Part shown: positions 10,008 to 18,975 of the stretch, one piece after another
Position numbering within the stretch: position 1 is the stretch's first letter
Layout: every line of letters starts with the position of its first letter
Origin: Psychrobacter sp. DAB_AL43B
GTDB taxonomy: Bacteria; Pseudomonadota; Gammaproteobacteria; Pseudomonadales; Moraxellaceae
Length of the DNA stretch: 64,000 nt
Direction of reading: 5' to 3'
Assembly: GCF_900168255.1 (NCBI RefSeq)
Contig: NZ_LT799838.1
Span: forward strand, 434,001-498,000
Notes under the pieces: model-generated
What the model was told of the DNA's origin: nothing
Seen by the model: only the letters and a program-made list of their open reading frames with translations
The model's database searches: none
Program-made: the position numbers and the translations under genes

Positions 10008-10742
10008 GTGTTTGATTTACAAGGATTTGGCGCGCTTTTATTGAGCGGCGCTACCGTCACCATACAGCTTGCCGTGACCAGCTTGGTCATCGGTATGGCT
10101 TTAGGTTTGCTCGGTGCCACAGCGAAGCTGTCTAATATTTGGCTGCTGCGTAAGCTTGCGACTGTCTATACCGCCACGATGCGTGGTATTCCTGAGCTGC
10201 TATTGGTACTGTTTATCTACTATGGTGGCTCTATATTACTGATGAGCATCCTCAAAAAGTTCGGCTATAACGACTATGTCGAGATTAGTGCTTTTTGGGG
10301 CGGTGTAATGGCGTTGTCTATCGCTTTTGGTGCTTATGCGACTGAAATTTTTCGCATGTCGATTCAAGAGATTCCGATAGGACAACGTGAAGCTGCACAA
10401 GCGATAGGCATGCGTCCTTTTCAGACCTTTTATCGTATTACCTTACCACAAGTATGGCAGATTGCTTTACCAGGATTGGGAAACTTATTCTTGGTTCTGC
10501 TCAAAGATACCGCATTGGTTTCAGTCGTTGGTCTCAAAGATATCATGTATCAGTCCTCGCGCGCGGCGCAGTCAACACAGCAGCCATTTACCTTTTATAT
10601 GGCGGCGGCGATTATTTATTTGGGTCTGACCATGCTGATTACTGGCTTTATGATGTGGCTTGAATGGCGTGCCAATCCGGCGGCGCGTTATGCTAAAAAT
10701 CTGAGCCGTCAAACCACTCACCGTCAATCGACCATAGGATAA
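10008..10742 (+). CDS. Amino acid ABC transporter permease, HisQ/ArtQ type
   Basis: A 244-residue inner-membrane protein starting at GTG 10008. It has five predicted helices and the BPD_transp_1 EAA loop (QREAAQAIGM...RITLPQVW, about residues 125-148) that docks on the ATPase. The N-terminal pattern LLSGATVTIQLAVTSLVIG is typical of HisQ/ArtQ. It should form a heterodimer with the next gene, whose start lies 14 bp downstream. The 29-residue C-terminal tail is basic. Substrate is inferred from the linked HisJ-type binding proteins. Confidence 0.9.
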   Translation: MFDLQGFGALLLSGATVTIQLAVTSLVIGMALGLLGATAKLSNIWLLRKLATVYTATMRGIPELLLVLFIYYGGSILLMSILKKFGYNDYVEISAFWGGVMALSIAFGAYATEIFRMSIQEIPIGQREAAQAIGMRPFQTFYRITLPQVWQIALPGLGNLFLVLLKDTALVSVVGLKDIMYQSSRAAQSTQQPFTFYMAAAIIYLGLTMLITGFMMWLEWRANPAARYAKNLSRQTTHRQSTIG

Positions 10743-10756
10743 AGGGGAGAGATACT

Positions 10757-11482
10757 ATGGATTGGAATTGGCAGGTTATTTTTGATCATATTCCTGATTT
10801 ACTCGGTGGTGCAGTATTGACTGTACAGCTGGTTGTGATATCAGGTGTTATCGGACTGTTTTTTGGTTTGGTTTTGGCACTGTTACGGTTGTCCAAAAAC
10901 TGGATGGTGCAGATATTACCATTTTTATATATTTTCTTTTTCCGTGGCACACCGCTACTGGTACAGATATTTTTGATTTATTACGGTCTTGGGCAGTTTG
11001 AAGCGGTACGTGAGTCGTTCCTATGGGAGCCAGTACTGAGTCAAGCGTATTGGTGCGCTATTATTGCCTTTACCTTAAATACCAGTGCTTATTTGGCAGA
11101 GATTATTCGCGGGGCTATCCAAAATATTCCAGTGGGTGAGCTCGAAGCTGCCGATGCGATTGGGATGTCAAAATGGCAAAAACTGACGCGTATTACTTTA
11201 CCGCGTGCTTTTGGTATCGTGATTCCAGCCTACAGTAATGAAGTTATCTTTATGCTAAAGGGCAGTGCGCTGGCTTCAACCATTGCTTTGATGGATATCA
11301 CTGGCGTCGCTCGTACGATTAGTGCACGGACTTATACCTTGATGGAGCTGTTCTTTGCTGCGGGTATTGTCTATCTCCTATTGTCTTGGGTTATCCTATT
11401 TAGCTTTAGAATGTTTGAAAAAAGAATGAATCGTCACGTAAGCTATGTGCCACCAGATGTGCTAACTAAGACAATTCCTTAA
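10757..11482 (+). CDS. Amino acid ABC transporter permease, HisM/ArtM type
   Basis: A 241-residue membrane partner of the HisQ-type permease. It has LLGGAVLTVQLVVISGVIGL near the N-terminus, FFRGTPLLVQIF in the second helix region, and an EAA loop LEAADAIGMSKWQKLTRITL. A ribosome site GGGGAGA precedes the ATG. Together with the ATPase at 4.2 kb and a binding lipoprotein it makes a complete importer. The ATPase lies on the far side of three binding-protein genes, an unusual order compared with hisJQMP. Confidence 0.92.
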   Translation: MDWNWQVIFDHIPDLLGGAVLTVQLVVISGVIGLFFGLVLALLRLSKNWMVQILPFLYIFFFRGTPLLVQIFLIYYGLGQFEAVRESFLWEPVLSQAYWCAIIAFTLNTSAYLAEIIRGAIQNIPVGELEAADAIGMSKWQKLTRITLPRAFGIVIPAYSNEVIFMLKGSALASTIALMDITGVARTISARTYTLMELFFAAGIVYLLLSWVILFSFRMFEKRMNRHVSYVPPDVLTKTIP

Positions 11483-11563
11483 TTATTTGGCATTGAGATG
11501 GCTATAGATAGTGCTGCATCTATTCCCAATAAAAATATCCATAATTTGCTGTGAGAGCCTAAT

Positions 11564-12280
11564 ATGAGCCAATCACCACATATGTCGTTAGCGAATGCTA
11601 TTGCTGCTGGTGTCAATGACGATAAAGCTATTACAAACGTTGATGAGCGCTTACGTGCACCTATTGGCAAGATCGTTTGCGTTGGTCGCAACTATGCCGC
11701 TCATGCTCGTGAATTGAATAATGAAGTGCCAACAGCGCCAATGCTGTTTATGAAACCAACCTCTGCGGTCGTTTCTATGCGTCATGGCGTTGTGCGCCCA
11801 AACCCAGAAATTTTTGGTGAGACACATTATGAAGCCGAGCTGTGTATTCAGCTGTCAGCGGATTTATCGGCAGCGACTATTGAGCAAGCACAACAAGCAA
11901 TCGGTGGCGTGACGCTAGGATTGGATTTAACCTTGCGTGAGCTACAAACCAAGCTAAAAGAAAAGGGTCATCCATGGGAGCGCGCCAAGTGCTTTGATGG
12001 CGCCTGTGTACTTGGTGATTGGATTGAGCCGCAAGCGTTCGGTGACTTTGGCAATGTCCAATATCAGCTTTATATCAATGATGAGCTAAAGCAAGATGGC
12101 GATAGCGCCTTGATGCTATTTCCAGTCTATGAATTATTGGTCAATATCAGTCATGCTTTTAGTCTACAAGCAGGTGATGTCATCATGACCGGTACGCCAA
12201 GCGGCGTTGGCGTATTGCAGGCAGGTGATGCGTTAACGCTAAAACTTGGTGCTCATGAATGGCAAGCGCAAGTTCGATAA
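11564..12280 (+). CDS. Fumarylacetoacetate hydrolase (FAH) family protein
   Basis: A 238-residue cytoplasmic protein of the FAH/YcgM type, which act as C-C hydrolases, decarboxylases or isomerases on 2-oxo acids with a divalent metal. Visible blocks: GKIVCVGRNYAAHARE (36-50), PMLFMKPTSAVV, the metal-binding HYEAEL (E90, E92), LGLDLTLRELQ with the third acidic ligand, and the end block DVIMTGTPSGVGVLQAGD. It lies 81 bp after the permease in the same direction and ends before a strong terminator. The exact substrate cannot be stated; acylpyruvase or oxaloacetate decarboxylase activity is known for near relatives. Confidence 0.85.
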   Translation: MSQSPHMSLANAIAAGVNDDKAITNVDERLRAPIGKIVCVGRNYAAHARELNNEVPTAPMLFMKPTSAVVSMRHGVVRPNPEIFGETHYEAELCIQLSADLSAATIEQAQQAIGGVTLGLDLTLRELQTKLKEKGHPWERAKCFDGACVLGDWIEPQAFGDFGNVQYQLYINDELKQDGDSALMLFPVYELLVNISHAFSLQAGDVIMTGTPSGVGVLQAGDALTLKLGAHEWQAQVR

Positions 12281-12332
12281 ATTTACGGTAGCAGCAGTAT
12301 GGTTTTAATCTTTAAGTGCATCGACGCTATCA

Positions 12333-12368
12333 AAAAATCCCAAGTTAATGCTTGGGATTTTTTTGTTT
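12333..12368 (+). terminator. Rho-independent terminator after the FAH gene
   Basis: AATCCCAAG and CTTGGGATT form a perfect 9-bp stem followed by TTTTTTTGTTTT. The A-run before it makes it potentially bidirectional. Confidence 0.9.
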
Positions 12369-12388
12369 TATAAGGTCATCAAACAGGA

Positions 12389-12439
12389 CTGTCATTAGAT
12401 TATCATCAAATTATCATTTGGATGTCAACGTACTGTCAT
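12389..12439 (+). promoter_or_regulatory. Pho box: five PhoB half-sites at 11-bp spacing
   Basis: Five 7-mers CTGTCAT, TTATCAT, TTATCAT, ATGTCAA and CTGTCAT start at 12389, 12400, 12411, 12422 and 12433, exactly 11 bp apart. This is the known PhoB direct-repeat architecture (7-bp half-site plus 4-bp AT-rich spacer). It lies about 105 bp upstream of the PhoX-type phosphatase start. Confidence 0.88.
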
Positions 12440-12544
12440 AAACACTCAGTAGACTTGGGCGTAATTCGTATTTTAATGGTTGCAACTATAAGATCGCAAT
12501 CAACTCTTTTATGCCAATCAAGCCCAACAGCAAGGTGACTGATA

Positions 12545-14758
12545 ATGACATTATTGAATAACAAACAACCACTTGCCCATGAAGTCGTTGAAGATTCCAA
12601 TCCGACCAACAATATCGATTTTCAAACCATTATTAATCGTCGTTTAAACCGTCGTAGTATCTTAAAAGGTGGCACAGGATTAACGGCAGCGGCGTTCTTT
12701 GGCGCGCTACCTTTGGTTGGCTGTAGTGATGACGATGACAGCAGTCCTACCAACAATAACAACAATAATAACGATAATAATGTTGCTATCCCTGCACAAG
12801 GTGATCTCAAGCGCCCCGAAACTTTGAAGTTTACAGCAGTGGCGCATTCCACTGCCGAAACGATGAGCGTGGCAGCAGGCTATAAAGCAGAGATTATACT
12901 GCCTCTTGGTACGCCGCTGATTTCTGGTATCGATGATTGGAAAGACAATCGAGAGCAGTCAGCAGAATCATTCGAATGGCGAATGGGTGATAACCATGAT
13001 GGCATGTGGTTCTTTGGCAAAAAGAAAGGTGCCTATGATGCCAAAGCATCAGAAAACGGGCTGCTGGTGATGAATCATGAATATGTAAATAGTAGCGAGC
13101 TGAGCCCATTTGGCTATCATGTGGTTCAAGATAATAACGCCGCGCCAATCTTTCAAAATCGCCGCCTCGCGAGCGACGTGCGCCGAGAGGTCAATTGCCA
13201 TGGGGTAGCTGTGGTTGAAATGAGCCGACGCGCCGATGGCATAGGCTATGAGATGGTACCTAATTCGAAATACAATCGCCGTATCACCAGCAGTACGACC
13301 GCACAATTAACTGGGCCAGTTGCCGGTTCTGATTTGGTTAAGACCAAGTTTGATCCGACAGGCTTTCAGACTCGCGGTATCAATAATAACTGCGGTGCAG
13401 GCTTGTCACCTTGGGGCACCTATTTGACGACAGAAGAGAATTTCTTAGGTGTATTCGCACGTGGGCAAGATGCCAGTCAATTAAGCGCTGGGCACAACTA
13501 TGGTCGCGAACGCTACGGGGCGACAGAGAACTTCCCTGGTTGGGAGTATTTATGGCATACTCCTGAAGCCAAAGATGCCAAGATAGCAGACGAGTTTTCA
13601 CGTTGGGATATGACCGCCGTCGGTAATAGTGCTGCTGATGATTATCGTAATGGCTTTAATACCTTTGGTTATATCACCGAGATTGATCCTTTTGATCAAA
13701 AATCTATGCCCCAAAAACGCACGGCACTGGGGCGTTTTGCTCATGAAAACTGCGCCTATGCCCCTGTTGAGCAAGGAAAACCCGTGGTATTTTACATGGG
13801 GGACGATGCTCGAGGCGAATATATCTATAAGTTTGTTTCCAAAGCCACATGGTCAAATAATGATATCGGGGGTGGATTAAAAGCGGGCGACAAGTATTTG
13901 AATGATGGCACGCTCTATGTTGCCCTCTTTAATGAAAATGGTCGTGGCGAATGGAAAGCGCTGATCCATGGTCAAAACGAACTGGATGCCTCCAATACTG
14001 TTTTGCCCTTTAATGGACAAGATGAGGTGTTGGTCTTTGCTCGTGCGGCGGCGGATGCGATTGGTGCCACTAAAATGGATCGACCAGAATGGGTGTCGGT
14101 TAGCCCTATGACGGGCGATGTGTATGTAACATTGACCAATAATAAATATCGCGGCGTACGTGATGATCAGCCACTTTCCGCTGCCAATCCGCGCAGTTAT
14201 GATACTGGTAGCAAAGCGCGCGGCAATGACAACGGTCATATTATTCGCTGGGCGGAAGCAGGTGGCGACCATGCGGCAACGAGTTTTGAATGGGATATTT
14301 ATTTATTTGCTGCGCCGAGTGATTTGCCAGCAGAAAACTTATCACAGTTGAATGATAATAACGATTTTTCTTCACCCGATGGTTTGTACTTCGATCCACG
14401 TGGCGTATTGTGGATTCAAACGGATGATGGCGCTTATACCGATACCAGCAGCTGTATGTTGCTGGCGGCGCTACCCGGTAATGTCAGCGATGGAACCCTT
14501 ACCACGACTTCGGCAGGACAACAAACCCGAGTCGGTATGCCTGCTAATAATGACAATATCAAACGTTTCTTTGTCGGTCCTGAAGGCTGCGAAGTCACAG
14601 GTATTACCATGACTCCAGACTTTAAAACATTGTTTATTAATATTCAGCACCCGGGTAATAATTGGGGCGCTATTGCCGGAGGCAGTACGCCGCGCTCAGC
14701 AACCGTGATGATTACACGCGAGGATGGCGATGTCATACTAGCAGAGTCGTTTGTCTAG
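12545..14758 (+). CDS. phoX: PhoX-family alkaline phosphatase, predicted Tat lipoprotein
   Basis: A 737-residue protein of the DUF839/PhoX family: Ca/Fe-dependent phosphatases that release phosphate from organic esters outside the cytoplasm. The N-terminus has a twin-arginine signal NRRSILKGG (35-43), then a hydrophobic stretch ending LPLVGC with Cys60, so it may be both Tat-exported and lipidated. An Asn/Asp-rich linker follows. The body contains LVMNHEYVNSSELSPFG, NCGAGLSPWGTYLTTEENF, WEYLWHTP and SPDGLYFDPRGVLWIQTDD, all family blocks. A Pho box upstream points to PhoB control under phosphate starvation. AAGGTGACTGATA precedes the ATG. Confidence 0.92.
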   Translation: MTLLNNKQPLAHEVVEDSNPTNNIDFQTIINRRLNRRSILKGGTGLTAAAFFGALPLVGCSDDDDSSPTNNNNNNNDNNVAIPAQGDLKRPETLKFTAVAHSTAETMSVAAGYKAEIILPLGTPLISGIDDWKDNREQSAESFEWRMGDNHDGMWFFGKKKGAYDAKASENGLLVMNHEYVNSSELSPFGYHVVQDNNAAPIFQNRRLASDVRREVNCHGVAVVEMSRRADGIGYEMVPNSKYNRRITSSTTAQLTGPVAGSDLVKTKFDPTGFQTRGINNNCGAGLSPWGTYLTTEENFLGVFARGQDASQLSAGHNYGRERYGATENFPGWEYLWHTPEAKDAKIADEFSRWDMTAVGNSAADDYRNGFNTFGYITEIDPFDQKSMPQKRTALGRFAHENCAYAPVEQGKPVVFYMGDDARGEYIYKFVSKATWSNNDIGGGLKAGDKYLNDGTLYVALFNENGRGEWKALIHGQNELDASNTVLPFNGQDEVLVFARAAADAIGATKMDRPEWVSVSPMTGDVYVTLTNNKYRGVRDDQPLSAANPRSYDTGSKARGNDNGHIIRWAEAGGDHAATSFEWDIYLFAAPSDLPAENLSQLNDNNDFSSPDGLYFDPRGVLWIQTDDGAYTDTSSCMLLAALPGNVSDGTLTTTSAGQQTRVGMPANNDNIKRFFVGPEGCEVTGITMTPDFKTLFINIQHPGNNWGAIAGGSTPRSATVMITREDGDVILAESFV

Positions 14759-14798
14759 TTAAATATTTACATCAGTACGGATATGTCTTAATAAACAT

Positions 14799-14832
14799 AA
14801 AAAATCCCAAGTCATGGCTTGGGATTTTTATG
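14799..14832 (+). terminator. Rho-independent terminator after phoX
   Basis: AATCCCAAG, a 6-nt loop and CTTGGGATT followed by TTT. The stem is identical to that of the terminator upstream of phoX. Confidence 0.88.
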
Positions 14833-14979
14833 TTTTGGGCAATAGTCGCTAATGTGCAAGCTTTGATGTCAGAAGATTGAGTACTTCTTTGACAATAAAC
14901 GTACTTGATGGTTAAATCATCTTCTTCTGTTTGTCGCCTTTACAGGATAATATAGCAAACTCCCTTCATTACTTGATAT

Positions 14980-16452
14980 ATGAAAACTATGCGCAGTCCA
15001 AAACCTCTAAATTCCATTCATGATTTATTTGCCACGACTCGGCGTCCACCTGATGCCGATAGCGAATCTGACTTTCAAGGCGATGTCTATGAAGAGTTGG
15101 ATAAACTTGAGTATATTTATGTGGATGAGCTGAGCGCAGAAAACGTAGATAACAGTGACACCCAGCCGTATCAGCCCATCTCTTTGGTTGATTTCTTTGA
15201 AGGCTTGGCTCAACTGGCAACGATGGGTGTGGTTGAGGTTACTGATATTGTAGAGGCTGTCCACCGCGAGATTCTATTGCGTCCTTTAGGGCGTTTTAAT
15301 GACGGTAATCTTGACCAGTGGCAGCGCGGTATCACTGGAAGAATTTATGGCGCAGTACGCAATACGATGCAATTGGTTGGAAATAACATCGCTGTTGGCC
15401 TTCGCCTTTATAACAATATTCTGAAACCAAAAAAAGTACAACCGCTACCGAAAAACTTGCGACGCATGGTCAATATCTTAAATGGGGTGATGGGCGATCA
15501 TCTGGTCAATCATGACAATCCATTGGCAGTTTCGATGACTTTGTATGATAAGAATAATTACGTGCAAAGCGGTGCATTGTCAGGGCGTGTTATTGTTTTA
15601 TGCCACGGGCTTTGCATGAGTCACTTAAGCTGGCAGATATCTGGAGAGAATAATCTAGGTAATACGCTAGTCAGCAGCTTACCAAATTCGACCGTTCTCT
15701 ATTTAAATTACAATACCGGTCGCCGTATCTCAAGTAACGGACGTAACTTTGCTAAAGTTCTGCAAAACTTAGTTGAGGATAACCCAGACATCAATCAGAT
15801 TGATCTAATCGGTCATAGTATGGGTGGTTTGGTGAGCCGTAGTGCGCTGTTTTATGGTAAAGAACAGGGTTTTAGCTGGGTAAAACGCGTGGGTAATCTC
15901 GTTACTTTAGGCTCGCCGCATCATGGCGCAAGCTTAGAGCGCATTGGTAATTTTGTCCAAGATAAAATCGCGAAGCTGCCATTTGCAGGGTCATTGGCGA
16001 CATTGGGCGATTTGCGTAGTGCTGGTATTATTGATTTGCGTTATGGCAGTATTCGGGATGCTGACTGGAAGTCTTTAGAAGGGCGCAGCGTCCTCCCAGC
16101 AGAGTTTCGTCATCCGACGCGTTTGCCCTTGCATGTGAATACGTATTTAGTCGCGGCGGCTTTGATTGAAACGCATTATGAAAATAAAACCACAAGCTTA
16201 CTGGGTGATGGACTGGTTTCAGTAGAGTCGGCACTTGGTGAGTATACCGAAGAGCATACTTTGGCAGTACCAGAGGGACATAAAGCGATTTTTTATGGCG
16301 TCAATCATATGAATCTAATCTATAGCGATAGAGTGCATCAGCAAATCCTTGCTTGGCTGTTAGATAATAGGTTGGGTGATGCTCATGAAGCGAAATATGC
16401 GCTTGATAGTCGTATCTATTCTTTTCCAAAGCAACATGAAGCAGCAGATTAA
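14980..16452 (+). CDS. Alpha/beta-hydrolase, lipase/esterase-like (PGAP1/triacylglycerol lipase type)
   Basis: A 490-residue protein. The first 190 residues are not recognisable. The hydrolase core starts around residue 202 with GRVIVLCHGLCMSHLSW, which supplies the oxyanion-hole HG. The nucleophile elbow GHSMGG places the catalytic serine at S280, followed by LVTLGSPHHGAS. A late Asp in LLGDGLVSVESALG and a His in GVNHMNLIYSDRVHQQIL fit the rest of the triad. No clear signal peptide is visible, so a cytoplasmic role is likely. The substrate is unknown. The gene is followed by a terminator hairpin that an IS has split. Confidence 0.8.
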   Translation: MKTMRSPKPLNSIHDLFATTRRPPDADSESDFQGDVYEELDKLEYIYVDELSAENVDNSDTQPYQPISLVDFFEGLAQLATMGVVEVTDIVEAVHREILLRPLGRFNDGNLDQWQRGITGRIYGAVRNTMQLVGNNIAVGLRLYNNILKPKKVQPLPKNLRRMVNILNGVMGDHLVNHDNPLAVSMTLYDKNNYVQSGALSGRVIVLCHGLCMSHLSWQISGENNLGNTLVSSLPNSTVLYLNYNTGRRISSNGRNFAKVLQNLVEDNPDINQIDLIGHSMGGLVSRSALFYGKEQGFSWVKRVGNLVTLGSPHHGASLERIGNFVQDKIAKLPFAGSLATLGDLRSAGIIDLRYGSIRDADWKSLEGRSVLPAEFRHPTRLPLHVNTYLVAAALIETHYENKTTSLLGDGLVSVESALGEYTEEHTLAVPEGHKAIFYGVNHMNLIYSDRVHQQILAWLLDNRLGDAHEAKYALDSRIYSFPKQHEAAD

Positions 16453-16561
16453 GGTTTTTTAATCACTATTCATAGCCTAAGAATAATAAAACGGATAAAT
16501 AAAAACCCTCAAGCATGTGAACTGACCCCCATAAGTTGGACACAACTTATGGGGTATTTTT

Positions 16562-17080
16562 ATGCGTTATACACTAGACTTCAAGATCGAAGTCATCGCA
16601 TACTATCGGCAAGGACATACCGGACTTGCCACAAGTGAGAAGTTTAAAGTAGATTCGAAACTTGTACAAAAATGGGTTAAGCAATACCAAAGCGGTGGCA
16701 TAGATGCCATCAAGCCAAAGTCGAGTAAAGCTCACTATAGTCGCGAGTTTAAACATCACGTGATTACGACCACGTTAGAGCAAGCATTAAGTCAATCCGA
16801 GGTCGCTTTAACGTTCAACATCAGCTCACCTGCCTTAATTAGTCATTGGCACAAAGCGTATCGGCTTTATGGCATGTCTGGACTAATATCCAAACGTAAA
16901 GGTAGAACCGCCATGACCAAGCCATTTATTACCGACAAACCAGATGATGAAAAAACACTAGCAGAACTCAAACGTGAGAATGAATACCTACGTGCGGAGG
17001 TTGCCTACCTAAAAAAGCTAGATGCCTTGCTCAAACAAAAGGAACAAGCAGTGACAAAGCAAGGCTCATCGAAGCACTAA
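16562..17080 (+). CDS. IS150-type transposase OrfA
   Basis: A 172-residue protein with two helix-turn-helix repeats: YTLDFKIEVIAYYRQGH with SEKFKVDSKLVQKWVKQY, and YSREFKHHVITTTLEQ with FNISSPALISHWHKAY. A coiled coil follows (LAELKRENEYLRAEVAYLKKL). This two-repeat, 170-residue form is typical of the IS150 subgroup. The slippery A6G (17011-17017) lies in the coiled coil. Confidence 0.92.
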   Translation: MRYTLDFKIEVIAYYRQGHTGLATSEKFKVDSKLVQKWVKQYQSGGIDAIKPKSSKAHYSREFKHHVITTTLEQALSQSEVALTFNISSPALISHWHKAYRLYGMSGLISKRKGRTAMTKPFITDKPDDEKTLAELKRENEYLRAEVAYLKKLDALLKQKEQAVTKQGSSKH

Positions 17081-17907
17081 GGGATAGCTGTTGTTTATCT
17101 GACTTACTTAAAGCCTCATGTCTGCCTAAAAGCGTCTTTTATTACCATAGAACAAAGCTTGAGAGTGACGATAAGTACGCTGATTTAAAACAGCGAATTA
17201 CTGAACTTTACCATCAGCATAAAGGCAGGTATGGCTACCGCAGAGTCACGGCCGCGTTAAAGTATCTAGGGATTCATCACAACCATAAGCTCATTGCTAA
17301 GCTTATGCGTCAAATGAAGCTTAGCGCAAAGATAAGACGTCAGAAGTACCGCTCCTATAAAGGACAACAAGGTAAAATCGCGAAGAATCATTTAAAGCGC
17401 CAGTTTTATTCAGGTCATCCGCATAAACGCTGGCTCACTGACATTACTGAGTTTAAGGTGGGTGATAATAAGCTGTATTTATCGCCTATACTCGATTGTT
17501 ATAACAATGAGATCGTCAGTTATACGCTCTCAAGGCGCCCAACCTATGACTTAGTTAGTAAGATGCTTGATGATGCTTTAGCAAAGACTAAAGCGTGTCG
17601 TGATAAGGCACTAATGCTGCACTCTGATCAAGGATGGCATTATCAAATGAGACAGTTTGGACAGGTGCTTAAACAGCATGGTATTAAGCAAAGTATGAGC
17701 AGAAAAGGCAACTGCTTAGATAACGCACTGATGGAAGGGTTCTTCGGGACACTTAAGTGTGAGACGATTTATATTGAAAAACCTCAAACGATTGAGGATT
17801 TAGAACAACAGATTCACGAGTATATTCATTATTACAACAATGAGCGTATTCAGATGAAACTGAAAGGACTGAGTCCTGTGCAGTACAGAACTCAGTCCTT
17901 GGGGTAA
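17011..17907 (+). CDS. IS150-type transposase OrfB (made as OrfAB by -1 frameshift)
   Basis: From the slippery site the -1 frame is open without a stop to 17907, about 298 codons. The first ATG is only at 17305, well inside the protein, so a standalone product from there would lack its N-terminal part. I read ALRDSCCLSDLLKAS and YHQHKGRYGYRRVTAAL upstream of that ATG, which are normal OrfB blocks. The DDE core shows Asp in WLTDITEFKV, Asp in LHSDQGWHYQ and Glu in GNCLDNALMEGFFGTLK. The element looks complete and possibly active. Confidence 0.88.
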   Translation, partial: KKARCLAQTKGTSSDKARLIEALRDSCCLSDLLKASCLPKSVFYYHRTKLESDDKYADLKQRITELYHQHKGRYGYRRVTAALKYLGIHHNHKLIAKLMRQMKLSAKIRRQKYRSYKGQQGKIAKNHLKRQFYSGHPHKRWLTDITEFKVGDNKLYLSPILDCYNNEIVSYTLSRRPTYDLVSKMLDDALAKTKACRDKALMLHSDQGWHYQMRQFGQVLKQHGIKQSMSRKGNCLDNALMEGFFGTLKCETIYIEKPQTIEDLEQQIHEYIHYYNNERIQMKLKGLSPVQYRTQSLG

Positions 17908-17994
17908 ACTAAACCGTCCAACATTTGGGGGTCAGTTCACATGACACTTGAAGGTTTTTTTATGGCCAAATGGCCAAGCAAATCAAACTAAAGA

Positions 17995-18975
17995 CTATTC
18001 AGCAAAAATTACCGCAACATCATCTTTGTTAAATTTGTAAATTTCACCGCAAAATCCGCAATCCATCTCAAAAGTACCGTTCTGTTCTGCAACGATATCC
18101 AATGCTTCCGTTTCACCGATTTGCTCGATTGCCATTTCACATTTTTCGCGTGAACAGGTGCAACCAAATGACAAAGAAACAGGGTCAGGAGCAACGACTT
18201 TTTCTTCATTATATAAGCGATAAAGAATCTCGTTGGTATCCAGCGTGGTCAACTCTTCCGCTTTTAGCGTGCGTGTCAATACAGACAAGCGTGTCCACAA
18301 ATCATCATCGATACCAGCGTCTGCATTTTGCTCGACTTCATAGGTTTCTTCGGCGGTACGAGGTAGCATTTGTACCAATATACCACCTGCTTGCAAACCA
18401 TCAGATGCCAAATTAATCAGCGTAGGAATCTGCGCCGATTGCTTTTGATAATGTGCTAAGCAGTCAGCCAAGTTGTCATGGCTACGCTCAACGATACCTT
18501 GGTACGGCTCGCCGCCATCAGGCTGGATATTAATAAATAATACGCCTTGACCCATAGCGCCAAGTTCAGCAAAGGCTTCTTTGGCATGGGTCATCTGGTC
18601 CCACGCTTGTATCTGCTCATCAGTTTCACCTTTCCAGCTGGCAAGGGCGCGGATGATACCGTTTTGATCGCATTCAGCCATCGCCCAATTGAGCAAGCTA
18701 TCGCTATCTGATGATTGCAATTGAATCGACAAGCGACCATCGATTTTAACGGTACTGATAAGCAAACTTGCTGCCGTCAGCATCTCGCCCAATAAGCGTT
18801 TAATTGCTTCAGGATAGGGCTTTTGCGCAATCGTCGTCGCATAGCTGCGTGATAGGCGCACCACATCACCGCGCACCGGCGAGTCTTCGATAAAAAAGCG
18901 CTGGCGTAAGTCGTTATCGGGAGTATTGCCAACAGTTTGGTCAGCGGAGTTTGGGGCTTGAGTATCTTGTGTCAT
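17995..18975 (-). CDS. hslO: Redox-regulated chaperone Hsp33
   Basis: A 326-residue cytoplasmic chaperone that is activated by oxidation and holds unfolding proteins during oxidative heat stress. The zinc-binding redox switch is intact: CTC (C272, C274) and CGFC (C306, C309), with the usual spacing. The N-terminal body has family blocks such as LSRSYATTIAQKPYPEAIK and LLGEMLTAASLLISTVK. It is about 30 residues longer than the E. coli protein, mostly at the acidic N-terminus. It is convergent with the lipase gene and divergent from gltI. Confidence 0.96.
   Translation of the reverse strand: MTQDTQAPNSADQTVGNTPDNDLRQRFFIEDSPVRGDVVRLSRSYATTIAQKPYPEAIKRLLGEMLTAASLLISTVKIDGRLSIQLQSSDSDSLLNWAMAECDQNGIIRALASWKGETDEQIQAWDQMTHAKEAFAELGAMGQGVLFINIQPDGGEPYQGIVERSHDNLADCLAHYQKQSAQIPTLINLASDGLQAGGILVQMLPRTAEETYEVEQNADAGIDDDLWTRLSVLTRTLKAEELTTLDTNEILYRLYNEEKVVAPDPVSLSFGCTCSREKCEMAIEQIGETEALDIVAEQNGTFEMDCGFCGEIYKFNKDDVAVIFAE

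Larger units (their letters stand above)
16518..17939 (+). mobile_element. IS3-family (IS150 subgroup) insertion sequence, intact, about 1.42 kb
   Basis: Terminal inverted repeats begin TGAACTGACCCCCA and share GTTGGAC further in. A 4-bp direct repeat CATG flanks it (16514-16517 and 17940-17943). It holds OrfA and, in the -1 frame, OrfB joined at a slippery A6G at 17011-17017. It inserted into the loop of a terminator hairpin. Confidence 0.92.
16500..17960. terminator. Bidirectional terminator hairpin, split in its loop by an IS
   Basis: The left arm AAAACCCTCAAG ends at 16513 and the right arm CTTGAAGGTTTT begins at 17947. They pair over 12 positions with one mismatch and are flanked by A- and T-runs. 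Without the IS and one CATG copy the loop would be only 6-7 nt. It would have served both the lipase gene (plus) and hslO (minus). Confidence 0.75.

Noticed and set aside
10008..10742. In-frame shift product at 10454-10663
   Set aside because: Shadow frame inside the permease with no start signal or family likeness.
17305..17907. Short 200-residue transposase
   Set aside because: The frame is open from 17011 and contains normal OrfB sequence before this ATG; the product is expected from OrfAB frameshifting.
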